From Vibrio sp. RE86 (GTDB taxonomy: Bacteria; Pseudomonadota; Gammaproteobacteria; Enterobacterales; Vibrionaceae), in the NCBI RefSeq assembly GCF_013114545.1, contig NZ_VTXI01000010.1, forward strand, positions 62,001-126,000: a stretch of 64,000 bases of DNA, read 5' to 3'. Positions 17,321 to 26,612 of the stretch are shown piece after piece; the stretch's first letter is position 1; every line of letters starts with the position of its first letter. The notes under the pieces were generated by a model. That model searched no databases, was not told where the DNA came from, and worked only from the letters and a program-made list of their open reading frames with translations. A program made the position numbers and the translations under genes.

Positions 17321-18988
17321 CTATTTGTTGCGACGTTCTTTCACGATATCTTTTACTCGCTCGCCGTTAAATGAACTCTTTCTATTAGGCGTACGTGCAT
17401 CATGTCGATCGTGTCGATCTTGACGGCGTGCCTCTCGACGTTGTTTCGCTTGGTCAGACTTAATGTGGCTTTTGGCCGCAACTTTAAATTCGTCAAGCGT
17501 TCCAGACTTAGTACCATTGCCTCCGCTTGGTACAATGGTATAGATAGTTCCATCTGCAAGTGTGATTACAAGGTCACCATCTTTGGCATTGTGAATAGCG
17601 ACTGCACTGAACCCAGCTTTGGTAAACATAGCGTTAAGCGCGTCAATCTGATCTGAAGTCTCGTAGTCTCTTACTTCGTCAAAACGTTCACCCGGGCCGT
17701 ACTCTCTGCTATCGCGTCGAGCTTGAGCGTTTTTTGTCGCCGCTTTAGTTAGCTTCGCCATGACTTGCTTGTCGTTCAGGATCTTACCGTTGTTTGGGTT
17801 GAACACTTGTACTTCACCATCAACCAGTGATACTTCCAAGTGCTCCATTCCTGCTTTTGCAAAGATTTTATGGAGTGCGATGGCTTGTTTCTCGGCATCC
17901 GTGATAACTCTTCCGCCAGGTACTGTGTTGTCTAACCAGTGTTCTTTGGCTTTTTCTAAGATGTCGCTTGCTAAATCGCGATCGCGCTCTCCTGTAGGAA
18001 CATCAACCAAGTAACCGTTGCCTTGCATTACTTCTAACAATGACTTGTTGGTACCGCCGATCATAAAACTATCAAGCATTGTGGCAAACTTTAGTTTGTT
18101 CTCTAGGCTATCAATTCCTTCGTAGATTTCACTAATGCCTTCGTAGTACGAATCTACGTGATCACCCCATTGTAAATTTCTTTTTTGCTCGACTAGCTTT
18201 TCTAATGCAGGTGTCGCTTTAGGGTTTCCGAAGCGATCAACGTCAAATAGTTCTGGGTAAGCCTTAACAAACTCCTCGTTGTTTTCGAGTACGTTTAGAA
18301 TGTTTGCTACAGAAATCTCATTAACGAGCATCATTTTCAGCGTTGCCAATTTGGCTTCTGGTGAGTTAGCCATAGCAATCATCGCTTTATAGCTTTGCAT
18401 CGACACTGGGTTGATAGCACCTGTCCAACTTTTAACGATCGCTAAGTTATGTCCCCAAAGTACAGGGCTTACGATAGGCGCGTTCTCGTCATACGGTGGC
18501 AATGGGTCTACGCCGTAACCCGGCTCAATGGGGTTTACGCCATAGCCAGGGTCGATTGGGTTTACACCAAAAACAGGTTCATCAGCGACAGGTGGTGTTG
18601 GTAAAGGAAGCAAAGGTACCGTTACTGGACTAGTCGGACGGTCGTTGTCTTGATCTGTGAATACGGATGTAACGACAGTGTCGACGATAAGAGCTTCGAT
18701 ACCGGCAGCGGATGCTTCAAACTCGATACAATAACCGAAGTCGTAGATACCGTTACATTCTGAGCCATCAGACATGGCTACTAACCTTCCGCCTTCCGGG
18801 ATGGAGTTAATGAAAACAACTTTCTCTAGGAACTCTCGATACGTCACATTAAAAACAGGCTTAGATAGATCACTTTCAGAGTAACTATTAAGACGTTCTA
18901 AAGCTTGGCTGGCGCGAAGATCTGAATTGGCATTTGCGATAACAGGGAAAGAAAGTGCCAGAACGAGAGAGAGAAAACTTCTTTTCAT
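17321..18988 (-). CDS. Secreted protein of unknown function with GVNPI(D/E)PGY repeats
   Basis: A 555-residue protein with a clear signal peptide (MKRSFLSLVLALSFPVIANA). The mature N-terminus has two Cys in SECNGIYDFGYCIEF (about residues 77-88). A proline-rich linker at about residues 117-168 holds three tandem units (GVNPIDPGY, GVNPIEPGY, GVDPLPPY). A long helical, mostly acidic and charged region follows. Two similar segments near residues 370-400 and 455-490 (HKIFAKAGMEHLEVSLVDGEVQVF; NAMFTKAGFSAVAIHNAKDGDLVITL) look like an internal duplication. The last 40 residues are highly basic, with Arg/Asp/His repeats (RREARRQDRHDRHDARTPNR). I recognise no family. It is a single gene with its own terminator. 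Confidence 0.85.
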   Translation of the reverse strand: MKRSFLSLVLALSFPVIANANSDLRASQALERLNSYSESDLSKPVFNVTYREFLEKVVFINSIPEGGRLVAMSDGSECNGIYDFGYCIEFEASAAGIEALIVDTVVTSVFTDQDNDRPTSPVTVPLLPLPTPPVADEPVFGVNPIDPGYGVNPIEPGYGVDPLPPYDENAPIVSPVLWGHNLAIVKSWTGAINPVSMQSYKAMIAMANSPEAKLATLKMMLVNEISVANILNVLENNEEFVKAYPELFDVDRFGNPKATPALEKLVEQKRNLQWGDHVDSYYEGISEIYEGIDSLENKLKFATMLDSFMIGGTNKSLLEVMQGNGYLVDVPTGERDRDLASDILEKAKEHWLDNTVPGGRVITDAEKQAIALHKIFAKAGMEHLEVSLVDGEVQVFNPNNGKILNDKQVMAKLTKAATKNAQARRDSREYGPGERFDEVRDYETSDQIDALNAMFTKAGFSAVAIHNAKDGDLVITLADGTIYTIVPSGGNGTKSGTLDEFKVAAKSHIKSDQAKQRREARRQDRHDRHDARTPNRKSSFNGERVKDIVKERRNK

Positions 18989-19171
18989 ATTGCCTCAATT
19001 TATAGAATGAAGAACAGTAAAATAACGAGACGAAGTTTAAATGGAATCCTGTTCCATTACTCGTGAAGTATATGCAGAACAGTGTATTTCTCATTTTTGA
19101 GAATCTTTGCATTTTGTTTCATTTGATTAATACATTAACTACTAAATTATCAGCAGCTTGAGTCTGAATTT

Positions 19172-21313
19172 TTAAGTAAACTCAGCCGTTCTAGAGACCA
19201 TACTAAAGGTGTTTTTTCCTAGCTTTTTGGCTTTGTAGAGCTCTTTATCTGCTAGGTTACAAAGTAGGTCGAAACTCATATAGTGACTTTCCATCTGGGT
19301 GTAATTTGCAGCACCCATTGAGAGAGTTAGAAATTGGCTACACTCAGACAGCGGATTGCTAAGCCCAAGACCTTTCACTGACTCTTGTAGGGAAGAGAGT
19401 TTTTGTTCAATTGAATGAGTCGATTGATTGTAGCAAAGCACCATAAACTCATCACCGCCATAGCGAAACAGGTAGTCGCCTTGTGAACTGAATGCTTTCT
19501 TCATTTGGGCTGAAACTTCGGTCAAAGCGTGATCACCCATTTGGTGACCGTGAAAATCATTGAACCCTTTATAGTAATCAATATCAATCATGATAACCGC
19601 TAAGTGATGCTTTTCTTGTGCTGCAACCTTTGCCAATTTGGGCCCAATCTTATCAAGCTGGTAGCGATTATAGAGCTTGGTGAGAGGATCGGTTTTTGAA
19701 AGCTCATCCAACATCATATTCGCTTGGCGTAGTTCTTGTCTTTGGACATAATTTTCTAAGGCAATCGCGATAAAGCTTGCGAGCTTTTCAAACAGGTTAC
19801 GGTGAACTTGCTGATATTGGTCAGGTAATGCGTGTTGTACTGAAAGTACACCTAGGACTTTGTTACCCAGCATAATTGGCGTAAGCATGATCGATTGCAC
19901 GGGCTTTTCTTTACTCTTATATTGCACCTTATCGCTTGTCTCACGATACTGCTTTGGCACCATCACATCAAAAGACTCCTCAACAATGCGGTTGAGGTGG
20001 ACCGTCTCTTTGTTTTTAACCACATAGCTGCCGACGGAATGCTCTTTGGAACAGTCGATAGACGTACTTTCTACAAAGCCGTCTTGATCATAGAAGTAGT
20101 CGTAGCTAAGAATTTGAGATACCTCATCGTACAATGCGATACCAAACTCTTCGCTTGGGAAGATAGAGCCCACTTTGTTGTAGATGAATGGAAGATTTTC
20201 TTTGATATTTTCATTGGTTGCAATGTACTGACCCACTTCTGTGATCAACCCAATTTGTTCTTCCATTCTAGCTAGCAGCAAACGATCTTGCTCGGTATTT
20301 ATTTGCGCAACGCTGTTTAATATTCCCACGCACTCACGGTGTTGAGCACGGTTTAAAGCGTTTTCTCCGGCGGCAATATACTCGCGCTGCAGTTGTAGCA
20401 AACTACGGTGATCTTGACGCTTCTCTGCCAACTTGATTTGAGTTTTATAGAACGTTTCAAAAAAACCATAGTTTGAGGAGGCGTCGACTTTGTCTTTAAG
20501 TTGATGACAGATCTCAAATGCTCTTGCGTCATCATTTTGCTGCTCTAGGTATGCGGCGAAGCAAATCAAATTCTCGGTCTGATTGTGGGCATCGAAGACT
20601 TTCTTAAAAAGGGTCTCGGCTTGCTCAAAATTAGCAATAACTTCGGACTTTTCGTAACAGTTAGCCAATGACTTAACTTGCCCTAGGTAACCATAAGCGA
20701 TGGCTTCATTTCGGGTGTTCGTCAGTGTTGCAGCGATAGATTTGGCTTGTTCAATATACTTAACCGCTTTTTCATGTTGTCTTAGGTGACCAAGTGCAAA
20801 GCCCATGTTTAGTAAGCAGATTGATTGATTGACGTAGTTACCGACGGTTCGGCCACTTTTTTCCCCAAGAGCGGCGAGTTCGTAGGCAGACTGATATTCC
20901 TTTAAACACAGGTAGAAGTCGCTGATATTGGTGTACGCGAATGCGAGATAGTTATCATCAAGAAAGTGAACTTTGTCGAGGACAACTTGATAAATTCGGT
21001 ACGCTTCGTTGTAGTCTTCGCGGTCGGCGTAGATTGAGCCCATCACGATGTGTACGTGCAGATTCAAGATAATGTCACTGTTGGAGCACTGGCTTAAGCA
21101 GAGATTGTACTGCTCGATGGCTTCATCAAGCTGATCGAGTCGATCGTGCTTCATTCCCGCCAAAAAATGTTTTTGCGCTAAAGGAAGAGGGCATTGATAC
21201 TTGTCGCAGATTGCATTGACGGATTCTTCAAGGCGCAGCAAACCATCTATGCCGTGGTAGAGCTGGATTTGTGCGAATAGCGCTTGAATTTTCTGAACTG
21301 CAATTGTGGACAT
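19172..21313 (-). CDS. Cytoplasmic diguanylate cyclase with TPR and GAF domains
   Basis: A 713-residue soluble protein with no membrane segment. Residues about 30-340 are tetratricopeptide-like helical repeats (for example DQLDEAIEQYNLCLSQC, YNEAYRIYQVVLDKV, HEKAVKYIEQAKSIA). A GAF domain follows at about 360-515 (VLGVLSVQHALPDQY). The GGDEF domain is at about 540-700 (DPLTKLYNRYQLDKIG, IDIDYYKGFNDFHGHQMGD, FRYGGDEFMVL near residue 618). The catalytic GGDEF is intact; the inhibitory RxxD site is not (SQGD). It probably makes c-di-GMP in response to a protein or small-molecule cue. Its ribosome-binding site and start codon are buried in a perfect hairpin. Confidence 0.93.
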   Translation of the reverse strand: MSTIAVQKIQALFAQIQLYHGIDGLLRLEESVNAICDKYQCPLPLAQKHFLAGMKHDRLDQLDEAIEQYNLCLSQCSNSDIILNLHVHIVMGSIYADREDYNEAYRIYQVVLDKVHFLDDNYLAFAYTNISDFYLCLKEYQSAYELAALGEKSGRTVGNYVNQSICLLNMGFALGHLRQHEKAVKYIEQAKSIAATLTNTRNEAIAYGYLGQVKSLANCYEKSEVIANFEQAETLFKKVFDAHNQTENLICFAAYLEQQNDDARAFEICHQLKDKVDASSNYGFFETFYKTQIKLAEKRQDHRSLLQLQREYIAAGENALNRAQHRECVGILNSVAQINTEQDRLLLARMEEQIGLITEVGQYIATNENIKENLPFIYNKVGSIFPSEEFGIALYDEVSQILSYDYFYDQDGFVESTSIDCSKEHSVGSYVVKNKETVHLNRIVEESFDVMVPKQYRETSDKVQYKSKEKPVQSIMLTPIMLGNKVLGVLSVQHALPDQYQQVHRNLFEKLASFIAIALENYVQRQELRQANMMLDELSKTDPLTKLYNRYQLDKIGPKLAKVAAQEKHHLAVIMIDIDYYKGFNDFHGHQMGDHALTEVSAQMKKAFSSQGDYLFRYGGDEFMVLCYNQSTHSIEQKLSSLQESVKGLGLSNPLSECSQFLTLSMGAANYTQMESHYMSFDLLCNLADKELYKAKKLGKNTFSMVSRTAEFT

Positions 21314-21341
21314 AATAACTCCTCGGTCGAGGAGTTATTAT
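21312..21341 (-). promoter_or_regulatory. Hairpin that sequesters the ribosome-binding site and start codon of the TPR-GAF-GGDEF gene
   Basis: On the mRNA strand ATAATAACTCCTC and GAGGAGTTATTAT are perfect 13-base complements around a 4-base loop. The 3' arm contains the GAGGAG ribosome-binding sequence and the first two bases of the AUG at 21313. Such a stem would block translation unless opened. Confidence 0.7.
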
Positions 21342-21444
21342 ACAGAATGAAGTATCGGAATGTAAGTTAGGCTTAATGAAACTTATCTATTGTTACTATC
21401 GAAATAATCGATAAATGCCTACCACTTTTCTACCTCTAACTGGG

Positions 21445-23136
21445 TTAAAAGTCGGGTTCGACTTGGAAGGTCATTCGCTCGCCACTGTATGGATGAGAGA
21501 GTTCAAGCCTTTCTGCGTGAAGATGTAACCTATCCGCTTTTTCGCCGTAGAGAGTATCACCGACCATTGGCGTGTTTAATCCTAGTTGATGGGCACAATG
21601 AACGCGAAGTTGGTGCGTACGTCCTGTTTTAGGGTATAGGTATAATTTCGTTTTTCCGTTTAACGTTGAAATCGCTTCCCAATAGGTTTCTGCTGGTTTT
21701 CCATGTTCATAGCAAACTAACTGACGCGGCCTATCAACCGGATCGCCCCGCATAGGAAGCTGTATCTCGCCTGTCATGTCTTTGATCGCTCCATCAAGCA
21801 AAGCGACGTAGCGTTTTTGTACACCACGGGAAATAAATTGTTTCTGTAAGCTCTTATTTGCTCGCTTTGTTAACGCAAACACTAACAGGCCAGATGTCGC
21901 CATATCCAAACGGTGGATGACAAAAGGTCCTTCAACATCTGGGTAGCGTTCTTGCAAACGGGTATAAGCCGAATCTTTGATTGTTTTACCTGGTACAGAC
22001 AACAAGCCAGATGGTTTGTTGACGATGACCATCGCATCATCTTCAAACAAGATTTCCAGCTCTTTATCTTCAGCCCAATTCTCTTCCAGTGGATTATCAT
22101 CAACGTCTAGCCCTTGCAGCATGTGGCCTAGGATCGGTTGGCATTTACTGTTACAGGATGGATAAAATTTCCCATGTTGGCGAATTTCCGATTTCGGAGA
22201 GCTGCCCCACCAGAACTCTGCCAATGCTAGCGGCTTAAAGCCATGCTTAAAGGCAAAGTGGAGTAGTTTAGGAGCGGCACATTCACCGGCGCCCGCTGGT
22301 GGTGTCGGGCTAGTCGTTGGTGCAAAGATCGCTCTTAATGACGACTCTTGATTATCGGCATTTAGGAACTGGTATTGTTCAAACAGCTTGTTTTGCAGCG
22401 CATTTGAGAGTTCTTTGCGTTGCGCTTTAAGCTGCTCTAGTTGGTCAGTATGCACCGATAAAGCTTGTGCGACTTCGGCAATCTTTGCGTCCCACTCAAG
22501 TTTCAAATATTTCAGCTTATTTTTGTCGGCAACACTCTGTTTGCCGAGAACTTCCAGTAGTGTATCAAGTTCAGGCTTCGCCAACGTGAGTTCAGCTTTT
22601 TCTCGCTCAGCTTTGCGTTGCGCTCGGCCTTGAATAATGGCTTCGCGTTGCTTTGCTTCAGCTTCATTGTACTGAGATTCTAAAATCTTTAACGACTCTT
22701 TAAGCTGTAAATGTTGAGAGTTTGCTGCAATGCTTGTGACTTGTTCATTGAGCGCCGTAATTTCAGCCAATTCGTTACGAAAGAAACTCTGCTCCGCTAA
22801 CATATCGAAAACAGGTGGAACGAAACCGGGCAGCAAGTTTTGGTCGGCGATTTTGCCTGAAAAAGCGGAGAGATAACCTATCTCGCCTGCGGGGGATTTA
22901 ACCAGAAGAACACCGAACATCTTTCCGGTTCCCGAGAAGGTATCTACGTCGCCAAAGTCATGTTGCCACTCTTGCTGAGTGCTCAAATGCTGCTGCAACT
23001 GCTCTGCGGCAAGAACACAAAGTGGGTGAGGAGTGTAGTAGAACGGGAATGTAAACTTGCTTGGGAGCGAATATTCTGAGATTGAATTTTCGAAGCGCGT
23101 AAACAGGTTTTCAGGTTGATGCATCAGAGTGTTCAT
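21445..23136 (-). CDS. RluA-family pseudouridine synthase with long N-terminal extension
   Basis: A 563-residue protein. The C-terminal third is a complete RluA-type catalytic domain: EILFEDDAMVIVNKPSGLLSVPG, the catalytic Asp in HRLDMATSGLLVFA near residue 405, and TGRTHQLRVHCAHQ. Before it lie about 330 residues rarely seen in RluA itself: an N-terminal region (FPFYYTPHPLCVLAAEQLQQHL, MFGVLLV), a charged coiled coil at about residues 130-260, and a Cys-containing segment (CNSKCQPILG). This large form is known in Vibrio and relatives as a probable rRNA/tRNA pseudouridine synthase; the target uridine is not known. It is a single gene. Confidence 0.9.
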   Translation of the reverse strand: MNTLMHQPENLFTRFENSISEYSLPSKFTFPFYYTPHPLCVLAAEQLQQHLSTQQEWQHDFGDVDTFSGTGKMFGVLLVKSPAGEIGYLSAFSGKIADQNLLPGFVPPVFDMLAEQSFFRNELAEITALNEQVTSIAANSQHLQLKESLKILESQYNEAEAKQREAIIQGRAQRKAEREKAELTLAKPELDTLLEVLGKQSVADKNKLKYLKLEWDAKIAEVAQALSVHTDQLEQLKAQRKELSNALQNKLFEQYQFLNADNQESSLRAIFAPTTSPTPPAGAGECAAPKLLHFAFKHGFKPLALAEFWWGSSPKSEIRQHGKFYPSCNSKCQPILGHMLQGLDVDDNPLEENWAEDKELEILFEDDAMVIVNKPSGLLSVPGKTIKDSAYTRLQERYPDVEGPFVIHRLDMATSGLLVFALTKRANKSLQKQFISRGVQKRYVALLDGAIKDMTGEIQLPMRGDPVDRPRQLVCYEHGKPAETYWEAISTLNGKTKLYLYPKTGRTHQLRVHCAHQLGLNTPMVGDTLYGEKADRLHLHAERLELSHPYSGERMTFQVEPDF

Positions 23137-23214
23137 TACAGGTAAAATCAGTTGAGCGTGATTTTACCTGTTTGGTCGATGAATACTAGCGTCTTACGTA
23201 TTAGCCTACAGTGG

Positions 23215-23616
23215 TTAACGAACGTATTTTACGTCTGCGCTGATGAACCAATGGATCACAGTGCCGTCTGGGCGCTCAACCCACAAGTCGTTATCAAGAT
23301 GCTTTACACGGCCATTAATCGTCAGAGAAAGCTTGTTTTCATCTGTTGCTTCAACCTTGATAAAGGGATCTGAGGTGATGAGAAAAGGTTCAACGTCTTT
23401 GATTGAGCTATCTTCGTCAATCAAAAAGAAATGCAGTAGTTTGCCGTCTTTAGGCTCGGTAGACATCGCTTTGTAGCCTAACACTTTAAAGCCATCACCA
23501 ACCGGTTTATTGAGGACTTCGCTACTGAGACGCACATGAGTTGGGATGAATACCCAAGCAAGAACGAGAGAAATGGCGATGACGGCGGCACCAATGGTGA
23601 GTTTAAATTTGGACAT
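23215..23616 (-). CDS. Membrane-anchored hypothetical protein
   Basis: A 133-residue protein with one N-terminal membrane segment (LTIGAAVIAISLVLAWVFIP, residues 6-25) and a periplasmic domain of about 105 residues that looks beta-rich (LHFFLIDEDSSI, KLSLTINGRVKHLDNDLWVERPDGTVIHWFI). It has no Cys in the mature part and no recognised motif. It is transcribed alone between the pseudouridine synthase and a divergent LysR gene. I do not recognise the family. Confidence 0.75.
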   Translation of the reverse strand: MSKFKLTIGAAVIAISLVLAWVFIPTHVRLSSEVLNKPVGDGFKVLGYKAMSTEPKDGKLLHFFLIDEDSSIKDVEPFLITSDPFIKVEATDENKLSLTINGRVKHLDNDLWVERPDGTVIHWFISADVKYVR

Positions 23617-23797
23617 AATGGGCGGTAGCTAAGGAGTTAAAATCGAATTTTAGCATAACCATCAATGACAAACGTAATCTTGATCAATCGGAACCGGATT
23701 CTTGTGGTGCAGTTGGAATATTAGTGACGACGTAGGGGCAAGCCGCAAAGCTCTCGTGTATCTTAAACAGATTCCTTGCTGTGATAATGGAGCTATC

Positions 23798-24703
23798 GTG
23801 AAGCACCGTTTTGACTTAAACCTTTACCGATTCTTAACTTCGTTATCGAGACACTCTAGTCAATCTAAGGTTTGTCATGAACTTAAGATAAGCCGAGCGA
23901 CGTTTAATCGTCATTTGTCAGAATGTCGAGACTGCTTTGGCAATGAATTGTTTGTAGTGAACAAAGGTGTTTATACCCCCACATTGTTTACCAAGCAGCT
24001 GATCGAATACATTCAATCTCCCCTCGAAGTGTTAGAGCACACGCAGCAAGCGTCTTATGGCTTTGATCACGCAGATAAATCACTGGAGTTTTTCTTTTAT
24101 GTTGTGAATCCACTGAGTAGGTTGGTTACAATCCCCTTGGTAGAAGGCCTACAGGTTGCCAACTCGAACTCGAAAATCTCTTTTGTGGACTGGTCTCTTG
24201 ATGGGGTTGAGTTTCCTAAACCTGATACGCTATCGGTTGGCATTGCGGGCTACCCAAATGACTTTAACGATCAACTTCTTGAGCGAAAAGTTGGGTCTTT
24301 AGGGCTCTATGTGTACGTGAGTAAACAAAGCTCGCTAGCCAAGGCAGAGCATATCGAACTCAGCAATTTAGTTGAAGAGAAAAACGTACGAGTGTCGATG
24401 GGAGCGTTTGACAGCAGCGCTTACTATGAACGAGTACGAAAAAGTGCGGGCATTGCGTTAAAGCAGGGACTAACCGTTGCATCACTGGGCGGTGCGATGG
24501 ACTGTGTAGCAAAGGCAGGTTACGTCTTCGTTTGTTTTGATGTAGGTGCAGAGGTCTCTTCTGATGTGGTTAAAGTGCCACTGTTATTGAATGGTGAGCA
24601 ACTCAAATACGACGTCGGTATCCACTACCACCGTGTGAATTACCAACATCCAGTCATGAATAAGATCGAACAACTGATTCGCCAAGCGATGAAGTCGATG
24701 TGA
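23798..24703 (+). CDS. LysR-type transcriptional regulator, divergent DNA-binding domain
   Basis: A 301-residue regulator. The N-terminal winged helix is recognisable but divergent (LNLYRFLTSLSRHSSQSKVCHELKISRATFNRHLSECRDCFGNELFV), and the C-terminal two-lobed effector domain follows (SLGLYVYVSKQSSLAKAEHI; GLTVASLGGAMDCVAKAGYVFVCFD). I place the start at GTG 23798, preceded by GGAG; an in-frame ATG at 23702 would add 32 residues that do not look like the LysR N-terminus. The effector and targets are unknown, and no divergent metabolic partner is adjacent. Confidence 0.82.
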   Translation: MKHRFDLNLYRFLTSLSRHSSQSKVCHELKISRATFNRHLSECRDCFGNELFVVNKGVYTPTLFTKQLIEYIQSPLEVLEHTQQASYGFDHADKSLEFFFYVVNPLSRLVTIPLVEGLQVANSNSKISFVDWSLDGVEFPKPDTLSVGIAGYPNDFNDQLLERKVGSLGLYVYVSKQSSLAKAEHIELSNLVEEKNVRVSMGAFDSSAYYERVRKSAGIALKQGLTVASLGGAMDCVAKAGYVFVCFDVGAEVSSDVVKVPLLLNGEQLKYDVGIHYHRVNYQHPVMNKIEQLIRQAMKSM

Positions 24704-24807
24704 AGAAAGTAGGCGTAATTAAGATTGCCCTATCTATTACCCATTTGTAATAATAAATCATTATTTTAGTTTAATTATTGCACTTTAAGCGTGCTCAATG
24801 GGGATAT

Positions 24808-25677
24808 ATGGCCAATTGGGAAGGAGTGAGTGAGTTTGTTGGTGTTGCAGAAACTCAATCATTTACTGCGGCGGCGAACAAGCTAGATACTTCAGTCGCT
24901 CAGATCAGCCGCCGAGTCTCTGCCCTTGAAGAGCGTTTGGCGGTGAAGTTGTTCAACCGTACTACTCGTAAAGTCTCTTTAACGGAAGCGGGGCAACTCT
25001 ACTATCAGCAATGTAAACACCTTGTGGAAGGTTTAGAACTTGCTGAGCTCGCCGTGACACAAATGCAGTCTACGCCAAAAGGTTTACTCAAAGTCACAGC
25101 TCCCGTTACGTTTGGCGAGCAAAACCTTGCACCGCTTCTTCATCAATTCCTAGAACTCTACCCTCAAGTTGATTTGGATTTAATGCTCACGAACCAAAAG
25201 CTTGACCTAATTGAGCTTGGAGTAGACGTCGCAATCCGTTTAGGCCGATTGCAAGACTCTAGCTTGATAGCCAAACGCTTATCGACACGTCAACTCTACG
25301 TGTGCGCGAGCCCTAGCTATCTTGATCGATTTGGCGAGCCGCATACTCTGTCTGAACTTACTCATCATCAATGTTTGGTTGGTTCGGTGGATTATTGGCG
25401 ATTTAAGGACTTGAAAGGGGAGAAGTCTGTCCGAGTGTCGGGACGAATTCATTGTAACTCGGGTTATGCGCTGTTAGATGCGGCGAAACGTGGTTTGGGT
25501 TTAGTCCAATTGCCTGATCACTATGTGCAGGAGGCGCTAGATTCTGGCGAGCTCGTTGAAGTGTTGACTGAGTATCGTGATGAACGAGAAGGGATTTGGG
25601 CGCTGTACCCGCAAAATCGAAATTTATCTCCAAAAGTTCGCTTGCTGATTGATTTCTTGTCAGAAAAGTTAGGCTGA
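24808..25677 (+). CDS. LysR-type transcriptional regulator
   Basis: A 289-residue LysR regulator of classic form: helix-turn-helix at residues 6-65 (FVGVAETQSFTAAANKLDTSVAQISRRVSALEERLAVKLFNRTTRKVSLTEAG), then the substrate-binding-protein-like domain (GLLKVTAPVTFGEQNLAPLL; LDLIELGVDVAIRLGRLQDSSLIAKRL). It belongs to the subgroup that often controls nearby oxidoreductases. ATG 24808 follows GGGG at a normal distance; an upstream in-frame start at 24778 lacks one. It is convergent with the siderophore-interacting gene across a strong terminator. Confidence 0.93.
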   Translation: MANWEGVSEFVGVAETQSFTAAANKLDTSVAQISRRVSALEERLAVKLFNRTTRKVSLTEAGQLYYQQCKHLVEGLELAELAVTQMQSTPKGLLKVTAPVTFGEQNLAPLLHQFLELYPQVDLDLMLTNQKLDLIELGVDVAIRLGRLQDSSLIAKRLSTRQLYVCASPSYLDRFGEPHTLSELTHHQCLVGSVDYWRFKDLKGEKSVRVSGRIHCNSGYALLDAAKRGLGLVQLPDHYVQEALDSGELVEVLTEYRDEREGIWALYPQNRNLSPKVRLLIDFLSEKLG

Positions 25678-25698
25678 TAGTAATTTTAACGGGTGGAT

Positions 25699-25731
25699 AA
25701 GGTTGGCATAGCAAATCACTATGCCAACCTT
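25699..25731. terminator. Bidirectional hairpin terminator
   Basis: AAGGTTGGCATAG and CTATGCCAACCTT form a perfect 13-bp stem with a 7-base loop between convergent genes. T-richness is modest on both sides. Confidence 0.7.
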
Positions 25732-25749
25732 GATGTTTATGTCAGAAGG

Positions 25750-26523
25750 TTAAGCGCCTTGCTCTTGAGCGTCTTGCTGCTTAATGACTTTGTGACCATC
25801 TTCCGCGACGCCCTGTTTCCAGTAACTGCTGATGTAGATGTTTTCACGTTCGACTTCTTTCTCATTGCGGAAGTATTGGCGAAGCGCTCGCATTGAATCA
25901 AACTCGCACGCACACCACACTGATGCACGACCCTCAAGCCATGGTAGGTCGCGCGCAGCCTGAGCTAGATCATCCCCTTCAAATACCCATTTTACGTCGA
26001 AGTTTTCGGGTACGTCGATCGGCTGAATATCTTGCTCAGAAATCACCTTGATAACGGCATAACCTTTTGCATCACTAGGCAGACGTTTGATCTTGGCCGA
26101 TAGGGCAGGAAGCGCCGTCATATCAGCCGTCATAAAGAACCAATCGGCATCGGTACTCATATCTTGAATCACACCGGGCCCTGCAATTGCGATTGTATCG
26201 CCAGCGGATGCATTCATCGCCCAACGAGCAGCAAAACCACATTGTAGATCTTCGGTAATGTGTTTAACGAAGTCGACTTCAATCGTTCCTTGCTCCGCGT
26301 CAAAGCGACGAATAGTGTAAGTACGCATAACGGGTTTGTTTTCTGGTGTGATTTCACCAAGTTCTGTCTGACCTGAAGGCGAGAACAGAAGCTTGATGTA
26401 GCCACCTTCGCAATTTGCTGGGAACTCTTTCAGGGATTCACTTTGTAACGTAATACGTTGCATGTTCGGTGTGACTGAAAGAGTGGATAGGACGGTAACT
26501 TTCTTAGGCGATGGCTTTTTCAT
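25750..26523 (-). CDS. Siderophore-interacting protein (ViuB/YqjH-like ferric-siderophore reductase)
   Basis: A 257-residue FAD-dependent ferric reductase of the SIP family. The FAD site is MRTYTIRRFD near residue 65, followed by EVDFVKH; the NADPH-side domain includes FFMTADMTALPALSAKI near residue 129 and ends with the family hallmark YISSYWKQGVAEDGHK. It releases iron from imported ferric siderophores in the cytoplasm. I looked for a Fur box in the 80 bases upstream and found none convincing. It has no siderophore transport genes beside it in this window. Confidence 0.93.
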   Translation of the reverse strand: MKKPSPKKVTVLSTLSVTPNMQRITLQSESLKEFPANCEGGYIKLLFSPSGQTELGEITPENKPVMRTYTIRRFDAEQGTIEVDFVKHITEDLQCGFAARWAMNASAGDTIAIAGPGVIQDMSTDADWFFMTADMTALPALSAKIKRLPSDAKGYAVIKVISEQDIQPIDVPENFDVKWVFEGDDLAQAARDLPWLEGRASVWCACEFDSMRALRQYFRNEKEVERENIYISSYWKQGVAEDGHKVIKQQDAQEQGA

Positions 26524-26612
26524 GTTCTACTCGATAACTATTCTTGTTCGTATTTAGATTAACAATACATCAATTATTAAGATAGTATCTTTAACATTAT
26601 TTACATTCGCGG

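Noticed and set aside
26524..26612. Possible Fur box before the siderophore-interacting gene
   Set aside because: Only scattered A+T-rich fragments resemble it; no 7-1-7 repeat is present.
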